A DNA stretch of 64,000 nucleotides from positions 3,224,001 through 3,288,000 of the forward strand of contig NZ_CP093443.1 of assembly GCF_026168515.1 (NCBI RefSeq), given 5' to 3'. How positions within the stretch are numbered: position 1 is the stretch's first letter; each line of letters opens with the position of its first letter. This DNA comes from Brevibacterium spongiae (GTDB lineage Bacteria > Actinomycetota > Actinomycetes > Actinomycetales > Brevibacteriaceae). A program made the translations under genes and the position numbers. Shown piece by piece: positions 41,786 through 50,967 of this stretch. The notes beneath the pieces were generated by a model, which did no database searches, was not told the DNA's origin, and saw only the letters and a program-made list of their open reading frames with translations.

Positions 41786-43159
41786 TCAGGGCGTACGGAT
41801 GAGCTTTTTGTTGACGAATTCGCGGATACCCTCTGCGCCGAGTTCACGGCCGACGCCGGAGCGCTTGGTCCCGCCGAACGGCAGGTCAGGTTCGGTCCAG
41901 GTGGCTTGATTGATCCACACCATTCCGGTGTCGATGCGGTCGGCGACGCGTTGGGCCTTCTCGATGTCATCGCTGACGACCGTGCCGCCGAGGCCGAAGG
42001 ACGAGTCATTGGCGAGTGCCACGGCTTCGTCCTCGTCTGCGACCGAGTAAACGACTGCGACGGGTCCGAACAGCTCCTCCGAGTAGGCGCGCATCTGTTC
42101 GGTCACCCCGGTCAGCACCGTGGGTTCGACGAAGGCACCCGGCCTGTCGACTCGATGCCCGCCGGTGTGCACCTCGGCGCCATGGTCGATGGCATCCTGG
42201 ACCTGTTCCATGAGGTCCTGTGCCGCTTGCTCGGAGGACAGCGGTGCCATTGTCGTCGCAGAATCCCGTGGGTCCCCGGCGACGAACTGCGACATCTTCG
42301 CCGTCAACAGATCGACGAATTCGCGGTAGTGCTCCTCAAGCACGATCAGGCGTTTGGAGGCGATGCAGCTCTGGCCGGAGTTCGTCATCCGCCCTTTCAC
42401 GGCGGCGGTGACGGTCGCGTCCAGATCCGCGGAGTCGAGGACGATGAACGGATCGCTGCCGCCGAGTTCGAGGATGGACTTCTTCAGATTGTGGCCGGCG
42501 GCCCCTGCCACTGCCGCTCCGGCGCCTTCGGAACCGGTCAGCGAGGCGCCGCGAACTCTCTCGTCCGCGATGATCGTCTGGATCTGATCATTGTCGGCGA
42601 AGACGTTGCGATAGCAGTCGGACGGCAGCTGCGCATCGTTCATGACCTGTTCGAAGGCCAGCGCCGACTGCGGACAGTTCGAAGCGTGCTTGAGGATGAT
42701 GGTGTTGCCCGCCACGAGGTTCGGCGCAGCCAGGCGGACCACCTGGTAGTAGGGGAAGTTCCACGGCATGACACCGAGTATCGGACCAATGGGTTCGTAC
42801 TTCATCACCGCGCTGCCTCCACTGGACGGCGCGAGCACCTCGTCGGAGAGCAGCAGGGGTCCCTCTTCGGAGTAGTAGCGCAGAATCCTCGCTGCCAGTT
42901 CGACTTCTGCTTCGGCCTCGGCGCGCAGTTTGCCCATTTCGAGTGTGAGGAGCTCAGCGAGGTCCCACCTGCGCTCGTCCATGAGATCCGCCGCTCGGGC
43001 GAGCGGTGAAGAACGTTCCCGGACATCGGTCGTCCGCCATGTCTGGAAGGCCGCGTCGGAGGCGTCGATGACGGCGGAGATCTCCTCGTCGCTGGCTGTG
43101 GGAAATTCCTTGAGGACCTCTCCGGTCGCCGGGTTCGTGGTGTTGAATTTCGCGGTCAC
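41786..43159 (-). CDS. NAD(P)-dependent aldehyde dehydrogenase, succinate-semialdehyde type
   Basis: A 457-aa aldehyde dehydrogenase. The active-site Cys is in NSGQSCIASKR and the general-base Glu in ILELGGSDPF. PWNFPYYQVVRLAAPNL and NTGM-type C-terminal blocks (GMVWINQATW; LPFGGTKRSGVGREL) match the succinate-semialdehyde dehydrogenase GabD/Sad branch. First gene of the group running to 39695. The specific substrate cannot be decided. Confidence 0.9.
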   Translation of the reverse strand: MTAKFNTTNPATGEVLKEFPTASDEEISAVIDASDAAFQTWRTTDVRERSSPLARAADLMDERRWDLAELLTLEMGKLRAEAEAEVELAARILRYYSEEGPLLLSDEVLAPSSGGSAVMKYEPIGPILGVMPWNFPYYQVVRLAAPNLVAGNTIILKHASNCPQSALAFEQVMNDAQLPSDCYRNVFADNDQIQTIIADERVRGASLTGSEGAGAAVAGAAGHNLKKSILELGGSDPFIVLDSADLDATVTAAVKGRMTNSGQSCIASKRLIVLEEHYREFVDLLTAKMSQFVAGDPRDSATTMAPLSSEQAAQDLMEQVQDAIDHGAEVHTGGHRVDRPGAFVEPTVLTGVTEQMRAYSEELFGPVAVVYSVADEDEAVALANDSSFGLGGTVVSDDIEKAQRVADRIDTGMVWINQATWTEPDLPFGGTKRSGVGRELGAEGIREFVNKKLIRTP

Positions 43160-43279
43160 GGCTTCTCCTTTCCTCGAGGTTCGTCAAGGTGCTCTGCGGA
43201 GCAGCAATCATCTCCGCTCCGCGACCTCTGCCGAACCGAGACTCCACCGTCTCAAACCCCGGTGACGGCGACCAGCCCC

Positions 43280-43675
43280 TTACGGTGCCCGACGATTGCC
43301 TCTATAATGCGCACGCAGATCGGGGTCGTCGATCACAAGCAGAATCGCTCCGTTGTCGAGATCACTTTCGAACGTCTCTATTTCATCGGAGTCGAAGCCG
43401 TACCGCTGAAAGCGGTTCCTGAGTTCGTCGCCTCGTTCGTTGTATCGCTCGTCCACGAGGTCTCCGAGTCCTTTCAGAGTTCCGTCGGCACCGACCACCT
43501 CGTCGGTGCTCTCCGCATCGTGGGCGAAGACGTGTAGGGCTGTCTTCGGTACGCCCTCCGACGCGAGCTTCACCAGTTGATTGAGCACACCGATGTCGTC
43601 GTGAAAGGTCTTCACGATCGGTTTGTGATCCGTCACGTCTGACTTCTGAGAGTTGAGATCGTCGTCGCTTCCCAT
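43280..43675 (-). CDS. YflT-like general stress protein
   Basis: A 131-aa soluble protein of the YflT/GSP17M type. It has an acidic N-terminus, the conserved DIGVLNQLVKLASEGVPKTALHVFAHD segment (quoted in part as DIGVLNQLVKLA), EVVGADGTLKGLGDLV, and YGFDSDEIETFESDL with a final ILLVIDD strand. The family is induced by general stress in Bacillus; biochemical role unknown. The start at 43675 fits the domain; longer frames add unrelated residues. Confidence 0.8.
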   Translation of the reverse strand: MGSDDDLNSQKSDVTDHKPIVKTFHDDIGVLNQLVKLASEGVPKTALHVFAHDAESTDEVVGADGTLKGLGDLVDERYNERGDELRNRFQRYGFDSDEIETFESDLDNGAILLVIDDPDLRAHYRGNRRAP

Positions 43676-43737
43676 GCCGCTCAACATAGCATTCCAGAGC
43701 CGCGTCGGCACGGCTGATTCAGTCAGTCCGCTCAGGC

Positions 43738-44253
43738 TCACCCACCATTCCGCGGCCTCCGGAGCAGCACCTTCAGACCCCATGCGATGGCACCGGAGAT
43801 CGCTCCGACCACCACTCCGATCAGAAGGCTCGAGGCGACTGCGAACGAACGGAAGATGAGCGACTGCGCCGTCGGGTCGAGGCCTGCGAGGTTCCCTCCG
43901 AGCTGCGGCGGGTTGTCACCCAGGGAGTGATTCCACAGGATCTGATGCCCGAGTGCCAGGAAGACTCCATAGAAGAGCCCGACTGCCAGGAGGGTGATGA
44001 GAGGTCTCGGCACACGTGTGATCAGGACGGTGACGATCCAGACGAGCGGCGGCAGAAAGACGAACAGCGCATTGACGGATGTGCCTTCTTCGATGATGTT
44101 CAGATCGTGGAGCACCACTCGCGGTGCCGCCAGAAGCGCGAGACCCACGATGGCGATGACAGGCAGGCCGAGCCGGTGCCGCGGTGTGGTCGGATCGAGT
44201 CGGGGCGATATGGAAGATGCCTGATCTTCCGGTGGACTCTGTTGATAAGGCAT
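43738..44253 (-). CDS. hypothetical four-helix membrane protein
   Basis: A 171-aa integral membrane protein with four hydrophobic segments (IAIVGLALLAAPRVV; ALFVFLPPLVWIVTVLI; LITLLAVGLFYGVFLALG; SSLLIGVVVGAISGAIAWG), a polar N-terminal 25 residues, and a basic C-terminus. No family recognised. It lies between the YflT-like gene and a tiny membrane protein on the same strand. Confidence 0.68.
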   Translation of the reverse strand: MPYQQSPPEDQASSISPRLDPTTPRHRLGLPVIAIVGLALLAAPRVVLHDLNIIEEGTSVNALFVFLPPLVWIVTVLITRVPRPLITLLAVGLFYGVFLALGHQILWNHSLGDNPPQLGGNLAGLDPTAQSLIFRSFAVASSLLIGVVVGAISGAIAWGLKVLLRRPRNGG

Positions 44254-44399
44254 GATGAGTGTCCTGTTTCATGAGGGCAGTCGCATGCCCTCACCGTCGT
44301 TGACACCTTCAACGATAGGAAGCAGAACACGGGTCCACATCGGCCCCAAAGCGACACTTGAGTCGCTTCTCGTCAACCTCGCCTGCGTCAGGACGCGAC

Positions 44400-44486
44400 T
44401 CAGGCAGGCACGCCGTTGAGCATGCTGGCGATCAGCCCCAGCACCGCCAGGCCCGCGATGACGTACACGATCACACGTTTGCGCAT
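44400..44486 (-). CDS. very small single-pass membrane protein
   Basis: A 28-aa peptide beginning MRKRVIVYVIAGLAVLGLI, i.e. a basic start followed by one hydrophobic helix, a pattern common for genuine short membrane proteins in actinobacteria. The ribosome-binding site is weak and no family is recognised. Confidence 0.35.
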   Translation of the reverse strand: MRKRVIVYVIAGLAVLGLIASMLNGVPA

Positions 44487-44547
44487 GGTCCGGATTCTAC
44501 TGCGACTCCCCCGGTTAGTGTCCATGGTGCCCGACGACGAGTCGCCG

Positions 44548-44907
44548 TCACCACGGGTTGGCCTCCTGCCAGCGGGTGAACCAATAGCGGTCGCCTTGGT
44601 AGTGCGACTTCTCCGGCTTGCACCCCTTGAGATCCGAATGCTCCCCCAGCCAGGTCCGCACCATCGGCATGACCTCGTCCAGACGGTCGACCCAATCATC
44701 GAGCGGCAGCAGCAGAACCGAACCGTCGACGGAGGTCAGACGGCATGAATAGTTCGGCAGACCCTCGGTGATCTGCGAATGCGTATATCTGATCTGGTCG
44801 CAGCCGGTGGTGAGGTAGAAGCGGATGAACTCACCACAGACATAGGAGCACAGCGTTTTGAAGTTCCGGTAGCGGATCATCCATGCCGGGGGATCATATT
44901 CAGACAT
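44548..44907 (-). CDS. hypothetical protein, 119 aa
   Basis: A soluble, Cys- and aromatic-rich protein (four Cys; SYVCGEFIRFYLTTGCDQIRY; PLDDWVDRLDEVMPMVRTWLG; the end DRYWFTRWQEANPW). Codon use and composition look genuine, and the frame is closed by neighbours on both sides. No family recognised, no signal or membrane helix. Confidence 0.6.
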   Translation of the reverse strand: MSEYDPPAWMIRYRNFKTLCSYVCGEFIRFYLTTGCDQIRYTHSQITEGLPNYSCRLTSVDGSVLLLPLDDWVDRLDEVMPMVRTWLGEHSDLKGCKPEKSHYQGDRYWFTRWQEANPW

Positions 44908-44989
44908 GTGTTCTATTCTAAGACTTCGGTCTGACAGGGGACAGCGGATCGGAGGAATCTGCCCTCACCCGTCGTCAGCGGGGCGGTCG

Positions 44990-46270
44990 TCAGCGGCGGC
45001 GGGAGCTCACGCGGATGAGGATCAGCGCGAGGATCACGCACAGCGCATAAGTGATGCCGACGGTGATCCAGCCGAGGACGAACCCGCCGGGTGAACCCAC
45101 GATGATGCCCATGAGCAGCGGGCCCAAGGCGAAGCCGAAGAACATTCCGGCCGTGACCATGCCGCTGGCCGAGACCATCGAGGATGCGGGGATCGCCCGC
45201 ATGAGTGCGGCCATGAGCACGACCGAGACGCCGAGCGCGGAGATGCCGTGGAAGGCCACTGCCGCCCAGACGAGCAGAGCCCACCCGGCTGCGTCGGCAA
45301 TGAGGAACAGCACCGCTCCGGCCAGGGCGATGAGGGCGAGGACCAATAGCAGGCGGGGGCCTGATGCGCCCTTGGCCATGCGTCTGGCCCAGGTGACGCG
45401 GGCGATGACGCCGATGACGCCGGCCAGTGCGGCCGCGGCGCCGCCGAGGACGAGGCTGAAGCCCATCTCGCGCACGGCGAAGAGCGGTATGTACACGTTC
45501 GTCGCCTGCACGCCGATGCCGTTGATGAGCCCGAACAGCGCCAATGCCCACACCATGCCGGGGTGCTTGGCCGGGCGGGTGGGTGCCGGTTCGGGATCGG
45601 GTTGGGCCGCCTCGGCGGGGGTGTCCGTTGAGGGTTTCGGGGTGGTGGCGGCCGACTCGGCGGCGGTGTCTGATGCAGGTTTCGGAGCGCTCAGCAGCGG
45701 GGTGGTGCGCACCGAATACCAGGTCATCGCGAGCAGGATGAGTGGGATGACCGCGATGGTCAGGGCGGCACCGCGCCACCCGACACCGAGCGCGAGAACC
45801 GGGAAGGCAAGGCTGGCGATGAGCTGGCTGACCTGGACTCCGGACTGTTTGATGCCGACCCAGCCGATGCGCTTGGTGTCGGGGACGCGTTCGAGGAGGA
45901 TCCGGTTGGTCACTCCGTTGGGAAAGGATTGAGCGATGCCGGACAGGGCTGCGGCCAGCAGAAGCATCGGGAACCCGTCGGGAACGGCCACGAGCAGGAG
46001 TGCCAGCGTGGCGAGGACGAAGATGAACGCCATGAGCGAGAGATCGGAATGCCGATCGGCGAGGCGGCCCAGAGTGGCGTTGCCGATCGCGGCGGCACCG
46101 AAACAGGTGGTGGCGAGCAGGCCGAAGTGGGCTTCGGAGATGCCGAGCTCGGCGATGATCGCATCGCTGGTGGCGCTCAGCCCATAGAGCATGATGGGCC
46201 CGGCAGCGACGGCCCCGAGGAGGACGGTGAGCAGACCGATGCCAGGTGCCTTCTGGTCACGGCTGGTCAT
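44990..46270 (-). CDS. MFS transporter, unknown substrate
   Basis: A 426-aa major facilitator with twelve hydrophobic segments, loop motifs GRLADRHSDLSLM between segments 2 and 3, and an Ala/Pro/Glu-rich central loop (residues about 185-220, ESAATTPKPSTDTP). It resembles cyanate/nitrate-type or drug-efflux carriers but neither is certain. AGGAGGTG precedes the ATG at 46270. A perfect 7-bp inverted repeat at 46286-46306 lies just upstream and may bind a regulator. Confidence 0.85.
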   Translation of the reverse strand: MTSRDQKAPGIGLLTVLLGAVAAGPIMLYGLSATSDAIIAELGISEAHFGLLATTCFGAAAIGNATLGRLADRHSDLSLMAFIFVLATLALLLVAVPDGFPMLLLAAALSGIAQSFPNGVTNRILLERVPDTKRIGWVGIKQSGVQVSQLIASLAFPVLALGVGWRGAALTIAVIPLILLAMTWYSVRTTPLLSAPKPASDTAAESAATTPKPSTDTPAEAAQPDPEPAPTRPAKHPGMVWALALFGLINGIGVQATNVYIPLFAVREMGFSLVLGGAAAALAGVIGVIARVTWARRMAKGASGPRLLLVLALIALAGAVLFLIADAAGWALLVWAAVAFHGISALGVSVVLMAALMRAIPASSMVSASGMVTAGMFFGFALGPLLMGIIVGSPGGFVLGWITVGITYALCVILALILIRVSSRRR

Positions 46271-46285
46271 CGTACACCTCCTGTC

Positions 46286-46306
46286 GCATGCTTCAAGTCA
46301 GCATGC
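46286..46306. promoter_or_regulatory. operator candidate upstream of the MFS gene
   Basis: GCATGCT at 46286-46292 and AGCATGC at 46300-46306 form a perfect inverted repeat with a 7-base centre. It lies directly before the AGGAGGTG site of the minus-strand transporter gene. The 11-base core TGACTTGAAGC inside it recurs in the SDR/MerR divergent space near 47635-47655. No regulator is assigned. Confidence 0.4.
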
Positions 46307-46353
46307 TAGCCGGAGGCGAATGGCGGGTGGTGAGGTGTCTCAGCTGGTGCGAT

Positions 46354-46587
46354 TCAGCCTTTGGAGCGTCGCACGGAAGACCGGTAGGCCAGTGCAGTGT
46401 CGATGGCGAGGATGCCGGCACCGCCGATGAGGACGGCGAGGGCCACTGCGATCGGGTGCGGCTCATTCCATGCCAGCAGCCCACACAGCACGGAGGCGAA
46501 GATGACGATGAGCGCCCCGTTGCGGCAGCGCCGGACCAGGCTGGCCTTCTCATCCGAGTTCTCAACGGCCTGCAGCGTGTAGGTCAT
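46354..46587 (-). CDS. small two-helix membrane protein
   Basis: A 77-aa protein: a polar 20-residue start, then two hydrophobic helices (GALIVIFASVLCGLLAW; IAVALAVLIGGAGILAIDTA) and a basic end (YRSSVRRSKG). GGAGTGACA precedes the ATG at 46587. No family recognised. Confidence 0.5.
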   Translation of the reverse strand: MTYTLQAVENSDEKASLVRRCRNGALIVIFASVLCGLLAWNEPHPIAVALAVLIGGAGILAIDTALAYRSSVRRSKG

Positions 46588-46875
46588 TGTCACTCCATCT
46601 CGTTGTCGGCATTTCCGCAGCGTGTGGCGGTGATGCACAGTGGTCTGTCTGTCGCGCCCTTCCCGTTCGCACGGAAATGGCACCGAGAGCCACATTAGCC
46701 TCGAGTTCGCGCTCTTATCGCCACATGAAGAAATTGTTGAATGTTGCAGATCTTTCACAAAGGCCGCCCCGCCCCGAACGGCAGGGGTGGATGACTTCCC
46801 GCCGCCGAAGAGAGGCCGGTCGATCGTTATGGCTGTGTTACCGAATTCCTCGGGATTCAGGGCCGGTCCGCTACA

Positions 46876-47568
46876 TCACTCGACGAATCGACCAGGGTCG
46901 CCTGACAGCCCTGCCTTGAGTATTGTGGCCGCATCGTCGGCCAGGATCTCGTTCACCCCGTCTTCGAACTGGTCGAGGGCGGTGGCGACGAGTTCGTCCG
47001 GGCGGTTCTTGGGGACATCGATTCCTGCCATCATGTCGGTGTCGGTGCTTCCAAGCAGCATCGAGCTGACCTGGATGCCGGCCCCAGCCAGCTCTTCACG
47101 CAGCCCGTTCGACATCGCCCAGTTCGCCGCTTTGGACGCCCCATAGGAGTTCGAGTGTTCGTAACCCAGCCAGGCCATGACAGAGGAGACGTTGAGAAAG
47201 GCGCCGCGGCCGCGCTTCCGCATGGCCGGGGCGAACGCCCGGACCATACGCAGGGCACCGAAATAGTTGATGTCGATCTCTCGCCTGATATCGCGCATCT
47301 CTCCATCGATGAGGCGGGCGAATGAGGAGAATCCTGCGTTGTTGATGACGATGTCTGCTTGGCCGACCGCGCGAGCCGCCTCCTCGACCTGCTGCTGGTC
47401 GGTGACGTCGAGACTAATGGGTTCGACTCCGGGCACGTCGACTGACTCTGGACGGCGCGCTGCCGCATAGACTCTTGCGGCGCCGCGCTCGAGCATCTGC
47501 GTGGCGAACTGAGCCCCCAGTCCGCGGTTCGCTCCGGTGATGACGACAACGCTGTACTTGATCTTCAT
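46876..47568 (-). CDS. SDR-family oxidoreductase divergent from a MerR regulator
   Basis: A 230-aa classical SDR: VVITGANRGLGAQFATQML, NNAGFSSFARLID, catalytic Ser in FLNVSSVMAWLG and Tyr/Lys in SNSYGASKAANWA. The C-terminal lid is short. It is divergent from the MerR-family gene at 47661, which is the likely regulator (inference). GGAAG precedes the ATG at 47568, eight bases away; an upstream in-frame start at 47595 lacks similarity. Substrate unknown. Confidence 0.88.
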   Translation of the reverse strand: MKIKYSVVVITGANRGLGAQFATQMLERGAARVYAAARRPESVDVPGVEPISLDVTDQQQVEEAARAVGQADIVINNAGFSSFARLIDGEMRDIRREIDINYFGALRMVRAFAPAMRKRGRGAFLNVSSVMAWLGYEHSNSYGASKAANWAMSNGLREELAGAGIQVSSMLLGSTDTDMMAGIDVPKNRPDELVATALDQFEDGVNEILADDAATILKAGLSGDPGRFVE

Positions 47569-47660
47569 GACTGTGCTTCCTTTCGCATCTCCCACCGGTT
47601 CAGGCGGGTGCTTCGATGCTAAAATCTGCCGTGGACGTCAGCTTCAAGTCAAAGAGACAC

Positions 47661-48020
47661 ATGTCACAGATTCCGCAGTCGCCGGCCCTGTTATCGATCG
47701 GTGAGACCGCACGTCGCTCCGGCAGCAGTCCGCGTGCCCTGCGCTACTACGAGGAACAGGGCCTCCTCGCGCCGGAGCGCACCGAGGGTGGTCAACGTCG
47801 CTATCCAGCTGACGCTGTTGAGCGGGTCCTCCTTTACCGAAGGCTCATCGACGCCGGCCTCGGCACCGAGGTGATTCGAGAGCTTCTGCCCTGTATGAAT
47901 GGATCAGCGACTTCTGACACCGTGGCCACGCTGCAACGCGAGCACAAGAAACTGCTTGCTCAAGCCAGGGAGCTCGAGGCGACCGCAGGCAGGCTGGAAA
48001 GCATCCTCGAATCGCTCTGA
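47661..48020 (+). CDS. MerR-family transcriptional regulator
   Basis: A 119-aa MerR regulator: SIGETARRSGSSPRALRYYEEQGLL as the winged-helix (quoted in part, about residues 12-36), wing TEGGQRRYPADAVER, and a C-terminal coiled coil TLQREHKKLLAQARELE. No effector-binding Cys cluster is visible, so a metal-responsive role is not indicated. Divergent from an SDR gene; a TTGACT box 19 bases from an AT-rich -10-like element on the SDR strand has the long spacer typical of MerR-regulated promoters. Confidence 0.85.
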   Translation: MSQIPQSPALLSIGETARRSGSSPRALRYYEEQGLLAPERTEGGQRRYPADAVERVLLYRRLIDAGLGTEVIRELLPCMNGSATSDTVATLQREHKKLLAQARELEATAGRLESILESL

Positions 48021-48066
48021 GTTCTCGTCAGCCGATCGTGACCGCTCGGGTCTCGGACGGCACCCG

Positions 48067-49208
48067 TCAGGCAGGTGCATAGTCCGTCACAGCGTTGAGC
48101 GCCGTATCGACGTCGGACTCGTCGTTGAAGAGGTGGAAACCGAAGCGCATATTCCCTCCGGCCTGCGAGTACCTGACCCTGGCCGCGTCGAGTCGGTCGG
48201 GGGCACCGGGCCAGGACCGGCCGACGATCCCGAGGTCGATTGACACGATCGCCGAGTTCAACTCTGCAAGGCCGAGCCCGGTTCTGAAACGGTTGGCCAA
48301 GGCGAGGTCGTGGGTGTGGATCTGGTCGACATCGACGTCGAGCAGCAGTTCGAGCGCTGGAGCCGTGCCGACCCACGAGTGCCAGGCCGGTGAGATGTCG
48401 AAGGCGCGAGCACCGTCGGCCAGATGCATCGGCCTCCCGTAGCTGGCTGCTCCCCCGGCAGCGAACCACCCGGCGGCCAGAGGCTTGAGCCGGTCGAAGA
48501 ACTCCGCACGGCGGGGATGAGAGTCGTCGGCGGCTGCCAACTGCGACGGCATCGTGAGGAACGCCGTCCCGCGCGGAGCGCACAGCCATTTGTAGGCGGC
48601 GACGGCGAGGAAGTCGACCTCGGAGGCGTTGAGCGGCAGCCATCCGGCCGCCTGCGTGCCGTCGAGGACAGTGAGGGCCCTAACTTCTCGGGCGGCACGG
48701 GTGATCGCTGGGATGTCGGCGACCTCGCCGGTCGCGGACTTGCGGCGGAGAAGGACACGAGCGTCGTGGACTCGTCGACCGCCTCGGCGAGGGTGTTCAG
48801 CGGCGCGGTGCGCACCCGCACCCCACGGTCGGCGTGGACGGCGAAAGGGTAGACCCCGGAGGTGAACTCGATGTCGGGGATGAGGACCTCCGCGCCGTCA
48901 GGCAGCGCAGCGGCGATCGGGGCGAGCAACTGGGATACGGCGGCCCCGGTGGCCACCTGATCTGCGGGAACACCGACGAGGCGACCGAAGAGTTCTCGGC
49001 TGGTGTCGACCGATTCCGCCCACCGCGGCCAGGGGACGCTTCCGGCCCGCCACTCGTCGAGGGATCGTTGCAGCGCATTCCATCCGCGCCGAGGCGGCGG
49101 ACCGTAGGAGCAGGAATCGAGGAAGGCCTTCTGCACGTCCCATTCGGTACGGGCCTGCGCGATAGTCAGACAGGAGGTGGAGCTGGTGGGATCGTCATTG
49201 ATGTCCAT
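48067..49208 (-). pseudogene. class V aminotransferase, interrupted by a frameshift
   Basis: A PLP-dependent class V aminotransferase split between two frames. The N-terminal half starts at 49208 (MDINDDPTSSTSCLTI; VGVPADQVATGAAVSQLLAP) and stays open to about 48740. The C-terminal half continues in another frame with SATGEVADIPAITRAAREV, LDGTQAAGWLPL, and the PLP lysine in AVAAYKWLCAPRG, ending at 48067. A single lost base near 48736-48745 explains the break; a sequencing error is possible because both halves look otherwise well preserved. Next to FdhD. Confidence 0.85.
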
Positions 49209-49252
49209 GCCAGCGAATCTAGCACCGGAACCGCGGGGCCGCCTCGGCGAAT

Positions 49253-50134
49253 TCAGGCCACCCGCTCCGGGTACGAATACGCGTTGAATTTGCCCTTGCG
49301 GTTGAAGCCGATGACGGTCACGCCTACGTCTTTGCCGTGGTCGACGGCCATCGCCGAGGGGGCGCTGACGGCGGACATCATCGGGATGCCGGCCATGGCG
49401 CACTTCTGAACGAGCTCGAACGATGCCCGTGCGGACACCTGCAGCACGGTCTGGCGCAGCGGCAGGCCCCGGTTGGCCATGGCCCAGCCGATGACCTTGT
49501 CGACGGCATTGTGCCGGCCGACATCCTCACGACCGACGAGCAGCTCGGGTTCGACGTTCGGATCGTCACCGACGGCGAAGAGTGCAGCGGCATGGACTCC
49601 GCCGGTCTTGTCGAAGATCTCCTGCGTCTGCCGCAGACGATCGGGCAGTTCACCGATCCGAGCCGCGGAAAGCAGCTTGGGGAACTCGTATTCTCCATGG
49701 TCCTCGACATGAAAGGCGCCAGGAATGAGGGGAAATGCAGAGGTCTTCGTGACGGCATCGGCGGCCGCGGTTCCGCAGATCCCGCACGACGATGAGGTGT
49801 AGACATTGCGGGCCGGAGCCGTCTCGGGATTCCAGATCCCAGGAGCCAGTCGCACTTGGGCGACGTTGTAGTTCCGGCTGCCATCGGGGGCGAGCCCGGC
49901 GGAGAAGTTGACCTCGTCGATATCGTCCATCGAGGTCACGACAGCCTCGGAGAGCAGGTATCCGGCGATGAGTTCGACGTCGTGTCCGGCGGTGCGCATG
50001 GTCACGGTGTACTGCTCACCGTCGAGCTGGATCTCCAGCGGCTCCTCGCCTGCCAGGGAATCCGGACCGGCCGAGATCTCACCGGTGGCGTCGAACTTGT
50101 AGACCCGGGCTCGCACGGCCTTGCGCATCTGCAT
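49253..50134 (-). CDS. fdhD: FdhD, sulfurtransferase for formate dehydrogenase
   Basis: A 293-aa protein that transfers sulfur to the molybdenum cofactor of formate dehydrogenase. It shows GHDVELIAGYLLSEAV, the active-site SSSCGICGTAA with its C-x-x-C, VGREDVGRHNAVDKVIGWA, and ARASFELVQKCAMAGIP. No formate dehydrogenase gene is in the window. Fifteen bases separate it from the upstream MogA/MoaB gene on the same strand, so co-transcription is likely. Confidence 0.95.
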   Translation of the reverse strand: MQMRKAVRARVYKFDATGEISAGPDSLAGEEPLEIQLDGEQYTVTMRTAGHDVELIAGYLLSEAVVTSMDDIDEVNFSAGLAPDGSRNYNVAQVRLAPGIWNPETAPARNVYTSSSCGICGTAAADAVTKTSAFPLIPGAFHVEDHGEYEFPKLLSAARIGELPDRLRQTQEIFDKTGGVHAAALFAVGDDPNVEPELLVGREDVGRHNAVDKVIGWAMANRGLPLRQTVLQVSARASFELVQKCAMAGIPMMSAVSAPSAMAVDHGKDVGVTVIGFNRKGKFNAYSYPERVA

Positions 50135-50149
50135 GGTCTCGTTCCTCTC

Positions 50150-50683
50150 TCAGGCCCGGGGGCCGTGGTCGGTGGTGTCCTCGACGGAGGTCTGAATGTG
50201 CTCGAGGAGGTCGTCGATGATGGTGATTCCGTCCTTGACCCCGCCCTTAGACCCGGGGAAGTTGATGACGAAGCTGCGTCCGCGCACTCCCGCGACTCCG
50301 CGACTCATCACCGCCGAGGATGTCGATTCGAGACCCTTGCGCCACATCGCATAGATGAGGCCCGGCGACTGTCGTTCAAGGAGTTCGGCAGTGAACTCCG
50401 GAGTGCGATCGTCGGGAGCGAGCCCGGTCCCGCCGCTGGTGACGATGACACGAGGACGATCGACTTCCGGGGTGTCGACGAGGAGCGTTCGCAGCGCTTC
50501 ACCGACGGGTTCGCCGTCCCGGACGACGATGGCGTCGGGGGTCTCATAACCGCGGCCGCGCAGCCAATCGACGAGGATCGGACCCGTCGTGTCCGCAGCC
50601 TCGCCCCTGGCCGCCGAGGTGGAGGCGATGATGACGGCAGCCTTGCGTCCCGCTCCGAGGAGTTCGCTGTTCTCTTCGCTCAC
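50150..50683 (-). CDS. MogA/MoaB-type molybdopterin adenylyltransferase family protein
   Basis: A 177-aa molybdenum-cofactor protein with the family motifs VIIASTSAARGEA, VTSGGTGLAPDDRTPEF (the conserved GGTG-x-x-x-x-D-x-T), and the C-terminal FVINFPGSKGGVKDGITII. This fits MogA/MoaB-like proteins that adenylate molybdopterin. Same operon as fdhD. Confidence 0.92.
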   Translation of the reverse strand: MSEENSELLGAGRKAAVIIASTSAARGEAADTTGPILVDWLRGRGYETPDAIVVRDGEPVGEALRTLLVDTPEVDRPRVIVTSGGTGLAPDDRTPEFTAELLERQSPGLIYAMWRKGLESTSSAVMSRGVAGVRGRSFVINFPGSKGGVKDGITIIDDLLEHIQTSVEDTTDHGPRA

Positions 50684-50967
50684 CTATCTGCCTTCTTCCC
50701 AGTTCAGTCACTCTCGTGGGCAGCGCATACGTTACGTGCGCCCGCTAGCGGTCCCTGCACTCACAGTCATTGCCTCCATTGTCCCACTCCGGCCGGGGAT
50801 GACCAGAGACACCCACGGCTCCAGGCGGCCCATTTAGAAGGCGTCCGTTTCACCGACACAGGAGTGAGGATCGTCGAATCCTTGTCACGCGGATTCGACC
50901 CACCGACCATGGAAGCGCCCACAACCACAACGGAGTGGAACCGGATTCCCCGAGGAGGATGGACAGA

